A stretch of 64,000 nucleotides of DNA, taken from contig CAVQBF010000024.1 in the NCBI GenBank assembly GCA_963710615.1, forward strand, positions 1 through 64,000, read 5' to 3'. The notes beneath the pieces were generated by a model. The model searched no databases. It worked only from the letters and a program-made list of their open reading frames with translations, and was not told where the DNA came from. Shown piece by piece: positions 52,898 through 62,101 of the stretch; within the stretch, counting starts at the first letter, position 1; every line of letters starts with the position of its first letter. Both the position numbers and the translations under genes were made by a program. Source of the DNA: GCA-2746605 sp963710615 (lineage in GTDB: Bacteria > Bacteroidota > Ignavibacteria > Ignavibacteriales > Melioribacteraceae).

Positions 52898-52911
52898 GTA
52901 GAATTTATATT

Positions 52912-52970
52912 TGTCATCTTGAAGGAAACAAGCGACGGAAAGATCCCTAGGACTAAGAATAAGGGAATTT
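52912..52970. repeat. Degenerate palindromic intergenic repeat
   Basis: TGTCATCTTGAAGGAAAC with AAGATCCCT and its counterpart AGGGAATTT. Member of the dispersed family, in the speB-nfeD gap. Confidence 0.45.
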
Positions 52971-53106
52971 CCAAACTGACTCCCAAATGAAGCAAGACTG
53001 CAAAAGTCACTCATTCTTTATGGCATTTCTCCAAAACTTATCAATTGAATTTAACTTCAAACTTTTTTATATATAACTTATTAAAAATCACCTTTGGGTA
53101 AATACT

Positions 53107-54423
53107 TTGAAACGAATAATACTTGTACTAATAACACTCATATCATTTTCAACTTTGAACATTGCTCAAGAAAAAGTTTATGTTGCAGAAATTGAAGGAA
53201 TGATAGATTTGGGCCTGGCGCCATACGTTAAAAGGGTTGTTGAAGAAGCTGACCAAAATGCAGCTGAAGCAATAATATTTAAAATTAACACATTCGGCGG
53301 AAGAGTTGATGCAGCTACACAAATTAAAGATGCGATAATTAATTCGCCTGTAAAGACTATTGCATTTATCGATAAGCGTGCGATTTCTGCAGGTGCACTT
53401 ATTTCACTTTCTTGTGATGAAATTGTCATGGTCCCCGGGGCTTCAATTGGAGCAACAACTGTTGTCGATCAATCCGGACAGAAACAATCCGAGAAGAATC
53501 AATCTTATATGCGGGCAGAAATGCGAGCAACTGCTGAACGTACTGGAAGACGAACTGATATTGCCGAAGGAATGGTAGATGAAACTGTTGTGGTTGAGGG
53601 TTTGGTAGATAGTACAAAATTAATTACTCTTACTTCTGAAGAAGCGTTAAAGTATGGTATTGCTGATTCAGTAATCTCTGATTTTAGTTCATTGCTGGAG
53701 GCGTATGATTTACAAGATGCTGAGGTGGTAAGTTTAGACAGTAATTGGGCAGAAGATTTTATCCGCTTTCTAAATAATCCAATTATAACATCGATTTTAT
53801 TGATGGTGGCTTTAGTTGGAATGTTTACTGAAATTAAAACACCAGGCTGGGGATTACCCGGAACAGCTGCTGTAGTTGCTTTGGCGCTTTTCTTTGGTGC
53901 AGGATATATTCTGGAATTGGCATCGATTATAGAAATTATAATTTTTATTGCAGGAGTTATATTATTAATAACTGAAGTATTTCTTGTGCCCGGTTTTGGT
54001 ATATTTGGTGCTGTCGGAATTATATTAGTTATTGGCAGTCTATTTTTAGGTTTAATATCGGACTTTCCACTAGTAAATTGGGAAATGATACAAATGGCAA
54101 CAATACAACTTGCAGTAGCGTTTATCTTAGCAATTATAGTCATTTATCTTTTATTAAAGAACTTGCCCAAAACGCAAATATGGAATAAACTGGTTCTTCA
54201 AAGAAATATTGATGCGGGATCAGGGTATACTTCTGATGTTAAATTAAAAGAACTTCTTGGTAAGAAGGGGAAAGCTCTTACTGATCTTAGACCAAGCGGT
54301 ACAGCAATTATTGAAAATAGCAGGATTGATGTAGTGACCGGTGGGGAGTACATTACCAAGGGTACAAAGGTTGTTGTAATTGATGAAGAAGGCTCTAAGA
54401 TTGTTGTAGAGAAGAGTAAATAA
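53107..54423 (+). CDS. NfeD family ClpP-like membrane serine protease
   Basis: 438 residues starting with TTG at 53107 (a signal peptide, LVLITLISFSTLNIAQ, follows directly). N-terminal SDH/ClpP-like protease domain with the catalytic serine in DKRAISAGALISLSCDEI (~95-110) and GASIGATTVV. Four membrane helices lie at ~225-360, and the C-terminal NfeD OB-fold at ~375-438 (GKKGKALTDLRPSGTAIIE, RIDVVTGGEYITKGT). Family members cleave stomatin-like partners; no stomatin gene is adjacent here. Confidence 0.9.
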   Translation: MKRIILVLITLISFSTLNIAQEKVYVAEIEGMIDLGLAPYVKRVVEEADQNAAEAIIFKINTFGGRVDAATQIKDAIINSPVKTIAFIDKRAISAGALISLSCDEIVMVPGASIGATTVVDQSGQKQSEKNQSYMRAEMRATAERTGRRTDIAEGMVDETVVVEGLVDSTKLITLTSEEALKYGIADSVISDFSSLLEAYDLQDAEVVSLDSNWAEDFIRFLNNPIITSILLMVALVGMFTEIKTPGWGLPGTAAVVALALFFGAGYILELASIIEIIIFIAGVILLITEVFLVPGFGIFGAVGIILVIGSLFLGLISDFPLVNWEMIQMATIQLAVAFILAIIVIYLLLKNLPKTQIWNKLVLQRNIDAGSGYTSDVKLKELLGKKGKALTDLRPSGTAIIENSRIDVVTGGEYITKGTKVVVIDEEGSKIVVEKSK

Positions 54424-54801
54424 CTTAATTTGAAAATATCTCAAAAAGTGATATAACTAGATTCAGGACGAACATTTTTTATTTTAATTGAGATCTCTGA
54501 TAAACCCAATTTATAGTACTTTGTTGCGGAGAATGTTACACAACTAAAACTTGTGTCACGCCAATTTTGCCTTTTCAGTTCAGGCATCTATATGTTTAAT
54601 TTTTACTCAATATTCTATTGATTCCGGGATTGTAAACAGCCCAAACCGGAATAATAGAAATTACAATTGAGTTCTTCAACATTCCCTGCTATCTGCAAGT
54701 TTGATTATACTTTCATATTTAAAGAATTTTTCAGGGAAAAGATTGACGACTTTGTATAACTCTAGAAAAAAAATTATCAACACATTAAATGTATATGTTG
54801 C
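54424..54801. other. Gene-free region with one strong hairpin
   Basis: No gene is seen in these 378 bases between the convergent nfeD-like and DUF6263-like genes. At 54615-54657, CTATTGATTCCGG pairs with CCGGAATAATAG (12 pairs, one bulged base, 18-base loop). Convergent placement suggests a transcription end, though no T run follows. Confidence 0.4.
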
Positions 54802-55824
54802 TTATAACAAAGTTACAATATTTGTGTTATTAGAAATATCCCGTTTAGTGCTTTTTAAAGGATTACCATTTGCATCAACACCTTCAATAAACATTGCCAT
54901 TTCCAAACTGGTATTTGATTCAGATTTTTCTACTAAACCCCTGGTATAATTATAACTCAGTTTACCTTCTGCTTGAAGATTCGGCTGAGAGAAAGTATAT
55001 CTGACTCCTTGTTCATTAACGACATTATTACCACTTACACTGATAAATAAATTGGAAGTAATTGCAGCTGTTGTATCTTTATCAAAATTTAAATTAGTAA
55101 CTCTAAAAACAGCGGTATTCTCAACATTAAACACTCCAAGTGGAGTATTATATTTTAATTGCCAAGTAGAATCCACTCCAACCTCATCTTCCGCAACAAC
55201 TTTGAATATCTGTTGGGTTAACGGCATTAATGTGCCGTTTGCAATATTTGTTCTCATTTGTTCTTTAGTCTTTGCCGATAACGTATCCGGTACTTTTTGA
55301 ATTTCCAGAATATTTCTCATTATTCTATTCACGTTTTCAACATTTATTACTTGCCCAATTTCGTTAACACTGATTAGGAAAGGTACTTTCTTTACCGATT
55401 CATAATCAACAAACTGTGCTCTTTCTCTAGTTGAATAAATGAACTTCGAATCGTACTTCATTGACTGACCATTAAAAATTGTTTCTGCAGTTATTGAACT
55501 AATTCGAACTTCAATATTAGCTGTATTATTATCATCAACACTTTTAACTAAAAAATTAAATCTGTATGTAGCGTTTTGTGTAATTTCATTTGCAATAGTA
55601 GTATCTGCAGTGATTTCTTCACTGCTGACAGCTTTAGTTTGGAGTTTATAAGAAAATTTATCACCTTTCTTAAATTTATATCTTAATTGTAAAACTGGAC
55701 CTTTTTCTTTAATTGTTTCAACAATCTTTTTATCATTAGAATTATTTTCTTTTTTTGTTTCTTCATCTTTCCCGCAACTAACAAGAAATAATAATGCTAA
55801 AAACGCTATGAATAATTTTTTCAT
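54802..55824 (-). CDS. Lipoprotein of the DUF6263-like type
   Basis: 340 residues with lipobox FLVSC (Cys ~17), a charged linker, and a beta-rich domain opening LQLRYKFKKGDKFSYKL and including MPLTQQIFKVVAEDEVGVD, a layout typical of DUF6263. Function unknown; probably anchored to the outer membrane, facing the periplasm. It lies 12 bases downstream of the NamZ-like gene. Confidence 0.7.
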   Translation of the reverse strand: MKKLFIAFLALLFLVSCGKDEETKKENNSNDKKIVETIKEKGPVLQLRYKFKKGDKFSYKLQTKAVSSEEITADTTIANEITQNATYRFNFLVKSVDDNNTANIEVRISSITAETIFNGQSMKYDSKFIYSTRERAQFVDYESVKKVPFLISVNEIGQVINVENVNRIMRNILEIQKVPDTLSAKTKEQMRTNIANGTLMPLTQQIFKVVAEDEVGVDSTWQLKYNTPLGVFNVENTAVFRVTNLNFDKDTTAAITSNLFISVSGNNVVNEQGVRYTFSQPNLQAEGKLSYNYTRGLVEKSESNTSLEMAMFIEGVDANGNPLKSTKRDISNNTNIVTLL

Positions 55825-55836
55825 TTATCCTCTAAA

Positions 55837-57102
55837 CTAATAAAGTAAAAACTGTTCTCTAATATTTTTGAATTCTTCAAGTTTTTTTTGATACTCATCA
55901 ATTATTACATCTGGAGTTGCTCCGCTGAGAATTGCCTCTCTAAATGATGTACTTCCCCAAAGTCGGTCAATAGATCTTTCTCTAAAAGTAAAATCTTCAG
56001 GGTACATTTTATGAATTGTGTATATAAGTTTTACTGCAAATTCTATTGGTTGAAATCTCTCTCGATCTGTAACTTTGATATTTATTCCATTGCATAATTT
56101 ACTTTCATATTTTGGTGAAGAAGCCATATTTGGAATTGCAACAGGAGTATAAGAAGTATCGCTGAGTTGAACACCGTCAATATTAAATTTATTAATTTCT
56201 GAAATAACTTCTTCTGAATTTATGTAGGGACTACCAATTGTTAAAAAAGGCGAATATGTCCCACGACCTTCAGAAATATTTGTCCCTTCGATTAAACACA
56301 ATCCTGGATAGACAATTGCGGTTTCTAGATTCGGCATATTTGGACTTGGTTTTACCCAAGGAATATTGCAATCATCAAAATAATATTCACGTTTCCAATT
56401 TTTCATTTTGATAACTTTGAGATCAGCTGGTTTATCTGTTCCCAAAATTTCGGTTCTGTTAAAAAATAATGACAATTCACCAATTGTCATACCATGGCGG
56501 ATTGGCATTTCTGCAATACCCACAAAAGTTTTATACTCCGGATCAAGCATCGGTCCTTCAACTCTAACACCGTTAATTGGATTTGGTCTATCCAGAATAA
56601 TTACTGGAATATTATTCTCTGCTGCGGCTTTAATTGTATAATACATGGTGGAAATATAAGTGTAAAATCTTGCACCAATATCTTGAATATCAAATATTAG
56701 AATATCAACATTCTCAAGCATTTCTTGAGTAGGCTGACGAGTTGCCCCGTAAAGAGAATATACTGGTATTCCAGTTTTAGAATCTTTCCCGTCACTAATC
56801 GTAATTCCATCCGGAGCATCGCCGCGGATACCATGTTCAGGACCAAAAAGAGCAACAATACTTATATCATCAATTCTTTTTAATGCATCGACTAGATGAA
56901 TCCCGCTATTTAGTATAGCTGTATGATTTGTAACAATACCTAAATTATTATTTTTAATTAGATCAAGATGCTCTAGTAATAAAACATCCGCACCAGGTTT
57001 TACAGAAATTTTTTCATCATTTTTTTCTGCACAACCGACTGAAAGAAAGGAAATAAAAAAAAGTATTATTATAGCTGCAAATAGTTTTTTGTAAGTATCC
57101 AT
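55837..57102 (-). CDS. NamZ-like exo-beta-N-acetylmuramidase (DUF1343), lipoprotein
   Basis: 421 residues from the ATG at 57102 (MDTYKKLFAAIIILFF); an upstream start at 57126 is less likely because the signal peptide begins at 57102. Lipobox LSVGC. DUF1343 signatures: LGIVTNHTAI, LFGPEHGIRGDAPDG, PVYSLYGATRQPTQEML, ILIFDIQDIGARFYTYISTM, IILDRPNPINGVRVEGPML, EGTNISEGRGTYSPF. Characterised NamZ releases N-acetylmuramic acid from peptidoglycan fragments. It overlaps the NUDIX gene by 34 bases. Confidence 0.88.
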   Translation of the reverse strand: MDTYKKLFAAIIILFFISFLSVGCAEKNDEKISVKPGADVLLLEHLDLIKNNNLGIVTNHTAILNSGIHLVDALKRIDDISIVALFGPEHGIRGDAPDGITISDGKDSKTGIPVYSLYGATRQPTQEMLENVDILIFDIQDIGARFYTYISTMYYTIKAAAENNIPVIILDRPNPINGVRVEGPMLDPEYKTFVGIAEMPIRHGMTIGELSLFFNRTEILGTDKPADLKVIKMKNWKREYYFDDCNIPWVKPSPNMPNLETAIVYPGLCLIEGTNISEGRGTYSPFLTIGSPYINSEEVISEINKFNIDGVQLSDTSYTPVAIPNMASSPKYESKLCNGINIKVTDRERFQPIEFAVKLIYTIHKMYPEDFTFRERSIDRLWGSTSFREAILSGATPDVIIDEYQKKLEEFKNIREQFLLY

Positions 57103-57605
57103 GCCGATAATGTTAATCCATCCCAAATTTTATTTTGTTTAATTAGTTTTTCAAAATCTCTGATTGACATTTTGACTATTTCAAATTCTTCTGTTGAATC
57201 ATGTTGAAGGGGAGAATCGAATAAGTCCCTTCCAATAAAAACAGAACACATTTCATCAGATGCACCGGTGTAAGGTGAAAACTCACCGACATATTTTATC
57301 TTTCCGCTCTTGCCGGTTTCCTCACGTAATTCCTTAATTGCATTCTCCTCTTTGCTTAATCCATCTTCAACAGATCCGCAAGGAAACTCAAGACTTTCTT
57401 TTTGATTGAGGTAACGATATTGATTAACTAAAAGAAGTTGATCATCGGATAAAAAAGGGACCACCATTGTCGATCCATTAGTATTTACGTAATGGTATTC
57501 GCCTTTTGTTCCATCTTCAATTTCAAAAGTATCTAAATTATATTTCCAATGATCATTCGCAAAAACAGTTTTCTGATCAAGCTTTTTCCACTTTTTAAGA
57601 CTCAT
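57069..57605 (-). CDS. NUDIX hydrolase (ADP-ribose pyrophosphatase-like)
   Basis: 178 residues. NUDIX box region PCGSVEDGLSKEENAIKEL followed by REETGKSG; the first Arg of the usual REL is Lys here and one upstream Glu is Leu, while the metal-binding EE pair is kept. VVPFLSDDQLLLVNQYRYLN upstream is typical of ADP-sugar hydrolases. It shares one base with the ndk stop (TAATG) and overlaps the next gene, implying coupled translation. Confidence 0.85.
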   Translation of the reverse strand: MSLKKWKKLDQKTVFANDHWKYNLDTFEIEDGTKGEYHYVNTNGSTMVVPFLSDDQLLLVNQYRYLNQKESLEFPCGSVEDGLSKEENAIKELREETGKSGKIKYVGEFSPYTGASDEMCSVFIGRDLFDSPLQHDSTEEFEIVKMSIRDFEKLIKQNKIWDGLTLSAWILTKNYLQL

Positions 57606-58036
57606 TAAAAACCGTTGTTTTCAAGCAATTCTTTTCTTGAGAAAAAGTGTGAAATTTCAATTGCTGCATTTTCATCTGAGTCGGAGCCGTGAACAATATT
57701 TCTCTCAATACTTTCTGCGTATAATTTTCTAATGGTTCCTTCTTCAGCATTTTCAGGATTTGTAGCGCCAATAAGTTTTCTGAAATCAGCGACTGCATTT
57801 TCTTTTTCTAATGCTATTGGCACGCAAGGTCCCGAAGTCATATAAGCCATTAAGTCGTTAAAAAATGGACGTTCTTTATGAATTTCATAAAATCCTCCGG
57901 CTGAATCGTTTGTCAGCTTAGTCATTTTCATTCCAAGAATTTTAAATCCGGCTTCATTTATTTTTTGAACTACTTGACCAATTAAATTTTTCTCAACACA
58001 ATCCGGTTTTAATATTGCTAATGTTCTGTTTGCCAA
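57605..58036 (-). CDS. ndk: Nucleoside diphosphate kinase
   Basis: 143 residues from TTG at 58036, chosen because GGAG lies 7 bases upstream and the family begins here (ANRTLAILKPD); a longer frame to 58087 is rejected. The phosphorylated histidine lies in NIVHGSDS, and the nucleotide site in ALEKENAVADFRKLIGATNP. It equilibrates NTP pools. Confidence 0.95.
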   Translation of the reverse strand: MANRTLAILKPDCVEKNLIGQVVQKINEAGFKILGMKMTKLTNDSAGGFYEIHKERPFFNDLMAYMTSGPCVPIALEKENAVADFRKLIGATNPENAEEGTIRKLYAESIERNIVHGSDSDENAAIEISHFFSRKELLENNGF

Positions 58037-58095
58037 AATACTTCTCCGTAAATTTTTATTAAAGTAAAATTGTAATGTCTTATTCAATTAAAAGA

Positions 58096-58204
58096 ATTGT
58101 CATTCTGAGGAGTCCGCCAGCCGACAGACGCCGTGAGAATCTCTTAAATAAATTGCACAGAGATTTCTCACCCAACAAAAAAGTTGGGGTTCGAAATGAC
58201 AATG
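58096..58204. repeat. Long palindromic intergenic repeat
   Basis: The outer arms ATTGTCATTCTG and AAATGACAAT pair, and inside them GAGAATCTCT pairs with AGAGATTTCTC. Further inside are CCCAAC-AAAAAA-GTTGGG and an inverted GCCAGCCGACAGACG block. It fills the gap between ndk and sucD. Confidence 0.75.
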
Positions 58205-58212
58205 GTTAAAAA

Positions 58213-59091
58213 TTATTTCTTTTTACCTAAAGCTTTCTGCATTGTGACTCCAATATCAGCGGGACTATCAACTACATGAATGCCGGCTTTTTTCATCACC
58301 TTCATCTTCTCGGCTGCAGTTCCTTTTCCACCGCTAATTATTGCACCGGCGTGACCCATTCTTCTTCCGGGAGGCGCAGTTTTACCAGCAATAAATCCAA
58401 CAACAGGTTTTTTAACATTTTTCTTAATGAAAGCAGCAGCTTCTTCTTCTGCCGTTCCGCCAATTTCACCAATCATTACTATTCCTTCAGTATTCGGATC
58501 TTCATTAAATAATTTGATAATGTCAATAAACTGAGAACCAATTACAGGATCGCCGCCAATACCAACGCAAGTTGATTGACCAATTTTTAAATCACTTAAT
58601 TGTTTTACAGCTTCGTAAGTTAATGTACCGCTTCGGGAAACAACTCCAACCTTACCTTTTCTGTGAATAAATCCGGGCATAATACCAATCTTTGCCTTTC
58701 CAGGTGAAATTACTCCCGGACAGTTTGGTCCGACTAATCTTACATCTTTATCCTTAATTGCATTGTAGACATTAACCATATCTTTAGCCGGTATTCCTTC
58801 GGTTATACAAACGATAAGTTTAATCCCTGCATTCGCAGCTTCAAGAATTGCGTCAGCAGCAAAAGCCGGAGGAACAAAAATAACGGAAGCTTCAGCTTTT
58901 TTTTCTTTAACTGCATCTTCAACTGTATTGTAAACCGGAACACCAAGATGTTTTGTTCCGCCTTTACCTGGTGTAACCCCTCCAACAACATTGGTTCCGT
59001 ATTCTATCATTTGTCCGGCGTGGAATGAACCTTCACTTCCGGTAATTCCCTGCACTATAACCTTTGTTTTTTTCTCAAGTAAAATGCTCAT
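58213..59091 (-). CDS. sucD: Succinate-CoA ligase, alpha subunit
   Basis: 292 residues. CoA-binding Rossmann domain (VIVQGITGSEGSFHAGQMIE), NCPGVISPGKAKIGIMPG and the phosphohistidine loop MGHAGAIISGGKGTAA. It makes succinyl-CoA or, in the other direction, ATP/GTP. The beta subunit is not nearby. AGGAAA precedes the ATG. Confidence 0.95.
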   Translation of the reverse strand: MSILLEKKTKVIVQGITGSEGSFHAGQMIEYGTNVVGGVTPGKGGTKHLGVPVYNTVEDAVKEKKAEASVIFVPPAFAADAILEAANAGIKLIVCITEGIPAKDMVNVYNAIKDKDVRLVGPNCPGVISPGKAKIGIMPGFIHRKGKVGVVSRSGTLTYEAVKQLSDLKIGQSTCVGIGGDPVIGSQFIDIIKLFNEDPNTEGIVMIGEIGGTAEEEAAAFIKKNVKKPVVGFIAGKTAPPGRRMGHAGAIISGGKGTAAEKMKVMKKAGIHVVDSPADIGVTMQKALGKKK

Positions 59092-59205
59092 TATTATTTC
59101 CTTAGTTAGATTTAATTTTCAGAAAACTTATCTTAAAACTTAATAAAAATTTGCTTAAAATAGAGAAAGCAAATTGAAATTGATAAAATAAACTTTGGTA
59201 TTACA

Positions 59206-59868
59206 GTGAGTAAATTTATTAAACTGAGCGGATACAAAAAACTAAACGAAAATGAAATGATTAAAACATCTGCTGATTTTTTTAGTGAAGTTAGTAAAAG
59301 AAGAACTGTAAGAGAATTTTCTTCTGAAGAGGTACCGATTGAAGTAATAGAGAATTGCATTAAAGCTGCCGGATCTGCTCCCAGCGGAGCCAATAAACAG
59401 CCATGGCATTTTGTTATTGTAAAAAACGCTGAAGTAAAAAAGAAAATTAGAATTGAAGCTGAAAAAGAAGAACAAGAATTTTATAATGGCAGAGCAACAG
59501 AAGAATGGCTTAAAGATTTAGAACCTTTTGAAACAAATGAACAGAAACCTTTTTTAGAAGAAGCTCCATATTTAATAGCAATTTTTGAAGAAAAATATTC
59601 TGTTGATGAAAATGGGGAACAACATAAAAATTACTATACAAAAGAGTCTGTTGGTATTGCTACGGGAATTTTGATTACTGCTCTGCATAATGTTGGTTTG
59701 GTAACACTTACTCATACACCAAGTCCGATGAACTTTTTAAATAAAATTTTAGACCGACCCAAAAACGAAAAACCTTTCTTACTTTTAGTTGTTGGTCACC
59801 CCAAAGAGGGGACTAAAGTGCCGAATATTAAAAGAAAAGAATTGAATCAAATAATAACAATTCTCTGA
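59206..59868 (+). CDS. Iodotyrosine deiodinase-like nitroreductase-family flavoprotein
   Basis: 220 residues with GTG start. The sequence follows the iodotyrosine deiodinase pattern closely: RRTVREFSSEEVP, AAGSAPSGANKQPWHF, YYTKESVGIATG, LHNVGLVTLTHTPSPMNFLN and VVGHPKEGTKVPN. Bacterial homologues reductively dehalogenate halotyrosines using FMN. Its stop is directly adjacent to the stop of a convergent small gene. Confidence 0.85.
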   Translation: MSKFIKLSGYKKLNENEMIKTSADFFSEVSKRRTVREFSSEEVPIEVIENCIKAAGSAPSGANKQPWHFVIVKNAEVKKKIRIEAEKEEQEFYNGRATEEWLKDLEPFETNEQKPFLEEAPYLIAIFEEKYSVDENGEQHKNYYTKESVGIATGILITALHNVGLVTLTHTPSPMNFLNKILDRPKNEKPFLLLVVGHPKEGTKVPNIKRKELNQIITIL

Positions 59869-60063
59869 CTAATCCAACATTGGTTTTACCGGATTCTCAA
59901 CATTCATCGTTTTAAATTTAGACTGAAGCTGTGCCGGATTATGAATAAGAGTCGGCAAACATTGTGTGCAAATCCATGCAGGATTTTTAGCAAATGTAAT
60001 TGATACTAGTGGTACAATATTTTCTTCACGTTCGCAGTTAATGCATTTATTTAAGTCTGACAT
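59869..60063 (-). CDS. Small zinc-finger-like protein
   Basis: 64 residues with CINC near the start and CTQC near residue 33, consistent with a four-cysteine zinc site, and a short hydrophobic middle (VPLVSITFAKNPAW). A compact family of unknown function. Its stop abuts the stop of the deiodinase-like gene. Confidence 0.6.
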   Translation of the reverse strand: MSDLNKCINCEREENIVPLVSITFAKNPAWICTQCLPTLIHNPAQLQSKFKTMNVENPVKPMLD

Positions 60064-60089
60064 TAAAATTCCCTCTTTTAATTTGTTTT

Positions 60090-60466
60090 TGTCATTTTGA
60101 ATTTATTTCAAAATCTTTATGTTAAGATGCTGAAACAAGCTACAGCATGACAGCTTTCTTTGGTCCTACATAATTCCAGCTCTTGTCCAACGGTGGTAGA
60201 TTAGCGAGAATAACAAGCTAACATATTTACATAATACTTAGAAAGTCTTTGAATAACTGACAAAGTGTCATTCTGAACAAAGTTAAGAATCTCAATGCCA
60301 ATTAATATCGAGATATTTCGCTCCGCTCAACCTGTCTACCGACAGGTAGATATGACAAAATGATATTTTGCAAAGCCTTCTTATTCTCTATATGTCATTC
60401 CCGAAGGTTTCTATCTGGAATCAAGTAGAAGTATTGCCCTGGATTCCCGCATTCGCGAGAATGACA
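60090..60466. repeat. Three consecutive palindromic repeats
   Basis: Element 1 (60090-60152): GTCATTTTGAATT facing GCATGACA. Element 2 (60266-60357): TGTCATTCTGAACAAAG and AAGAATCTC facing GAGATATTTCG and GATATGACA, with CCTGTC/GACAGG inside. Element 3 (60394-60466): GTCATTCCCG facing GAGAATGACA. They account for most of the 407-base gene-free stretch before gatA; no gene is seen. Confidence 0.7.
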
Positions 60467-60470
60467 AGAA

Positions 60471-61883
60471 TTATAAATTATTCTTTTTAACAAAATTTAA
60501 AAGCAAATCTTCTTCAAATTGATCAGCCATAAGCTGCATACCAATTGGTAGTCCTTTACTGTCATTGCCGATAGGAATATTTATCCCTGGAATTCCGGCT
60601 AAATTTGCGGAAGTAGTATATATATCACCTAAATACATTTCTAATGGATCTTCAGTTTTTTCACCAATCTTAAAAGCTGTAGTTGGTGTTGTAGGCGCTA
60701 AAATTATATCAACACTTTCAAAAGCTTTTTTAAAATCTTCTTGAATTAACCGTCTCACTTGCTGAGCTTTTTTGTAATAAGCATCATAATATCCGGCTGA
60801 TAAAACATATGTACCAAGCATTATTCTCCGTTTTACTTCTTTCCCAAATCCTTCTGATCGGGATTTAGTGTACATTTGCTTTAGGTTTACTTTGTCGCCA
60901 GTCCGGTAACCATATCTGGCGCCATCGTATCTCGCCAAATTTGATGAAGCTTCTGCAGTAATTAGAATATAATAAGTTGCAATTGCATATTCAGTTTTTG
61001 GGAGTGTAATTTCTACAATTTCAAAACCTTTTGATTTAATAGCATCTATTTGTTGATTTATATTATCCTTTATTTCGGGGTTTAAGCCTTCGCCAAAATA
61101 TTCTTTTGGAATTCCGATCTTAATATTTTCTATTTTTTTTGAAAAGGAAGAATAATTGGGGACCTCAACATTTTCGGAAGTTGAATCATTCGGATCAAAG
61201 CCGGAGATCACTTCATGAACTAAAGCAATATCATCAATGTTATTTGCAAACGCACCTATTGAATCGAATGAAGAAGCGAATGCAGTTAAACCATAACGGG
61301 ATACTCTTCCGTAGCTTGGTTTTAATCCGTAAACACCACAAAAAGAAGCTGGCTGACGAATTGATCCGCCTGTGTCAGTTCCTAAAGAAACATCACACAA
61401 GTTTGCTGCGACTGCCGCAGCCGAGCCTCCGCTGGATCCGCCAGGCACATATTCTCTATTTACCGGGTTTTTAACTTCGCCAAAATATGAGTTCTCATTT
61501 GAAGATCCCATTGCAAATTCATCACAGTTGGTTTTGCCAATGATTATTGCATCTTCATCAATCAATTTTTGTACTGCCGTGGCTGTGTAAAGTGAATTGA
61601 AATTTCCCAATATCTTTGAAGAGCAAGTTAAAGGTTTATCCTTTATGGATAGAACATCTTTTATTGCTATTACCATTCCGGCAAGTTTTCCGGCGGAACC
61701 GTTCTTAATTTTTTCTTCAACTTTTCGGGCAATGTCAACACAATCCTCAAAAACAAAATTGAAAGCATTAATATCTTTATTTGCTTCAATTTCATTTAAG
61801 AAGTGCTTAACATTCTCAGTTAAGGAGATGCTGCCGTTTTTTAGTAATTCCGATTTTTCCGAAAAGTTTTTATAAGTAATCAA
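60471..61883 (-). CDS. gatA: Glu-tRNA(Gln)/Asp-tRNA(Asn) amidotransferase subunit A
   Basis: 470 residues from TTG at 61883, the only start codon between the upstream in-frame stop and the conserved region. Amidase signature: AIKDVL (catalytic Lys ~75), GGSSGGSAAAVAANL (cis-Ser) and LGTDTGGSIRQPASF (nucleophile Ser). It provides ammonia to mischarged tRNA. It follows tatA by 15 bases. gatB and gatC are not here. Confidence 0.93.
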   Translation of the reverse strand: MITYKNFSEKSELLKNGSISLTENVKHFLNEIEANKDINAFNFVFEDCVDIARKVEEKIKNGSAGKLAGMVIAIKDVLSIKDKPLTCSSKILGNFNSLYTATAVQKLIDEDAIIIGKTNCDEFAMGSSNENSYFGEVKNPVNREYVPGGSSGGSAAAVAANLCDVSLGTDTGGSIRQPASFCGVYGLKPSYGRVSRYGLTAFASSFDSIGAFANNIDDIALVHEVISGFDPNDSTSENVEVPNYSSFSKKIENIKIGIPKEYFGEGLNPEIKDNINQQIDAIKSKGFEIVEITLPKTEYAIATYYILITAEASSNLARYDGARYGYRTGDKVNLKQMYTKSRSEGFGKEVKRRIMLGTYVLSAGYYDAYYKKAQQVRRLIQEDFKKAFESVDIILAPTTPTTAFKIGEKTEDPLEMYLGDIYTTSANLAGIPGINIPIGNDSKGLPIGMQLMADQFEEDLLLNFVKKNNL

Positions 61884-61898
61884 AAGGAGAAACGACCT

Positions 61899-62093
61899 CT
61901 ATTTTTTCTTATCAGTTTTAACTTCGTCTTTAATCTCGGTTATATCTTCTTCTACTTCTTTAACAGCTTTCTTAAATTCCTTCATCCCTTTACCAACGCC
62001 TTGAGCAAGTTCTGGAATTTTTTTAGCTCCAAACAGAAGAATTATTGCTACGATTATTAAAATTATTTCAGTTGCGCCTAAGCTTCCGAACAT
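61899..62093 (-). CDS. tatA: Twin-arginine translocase subunit TatA
   Basis: 64 residues: short N-terminal membrane helix (TEIILIIVAIILLFG), the hinge FGAKKIPELAQGVGKGMKEF, and a charged tail (EDITEIKDEVKTDKKK). Forms the protein-conducting part of the Tat pathway. Between purQ and gatA on the same strand. Confidence 0.95.
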   Translation of the reverse strand: MFGSLGATEIILIIVAIILLFGAKKIPELAQGVGKGMKEFKKAVKEVEEDITEIKDEVKTDKKK

Positions 62094-62101
62094 AAGACCC
62101 T

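Noticed and set aside
53505..54143. 212-codon frame opposite the NfeD-like gene
   Set aside because: Antisense shadow; the sense strand encodes a protein with a clear active site and membrane helices.
54701..54949. Plus-strand frame of 82 codons
   Set aside because: Mostly antisense to the DUF6263-like lipoprotein, with no start signal or recognisable protein.
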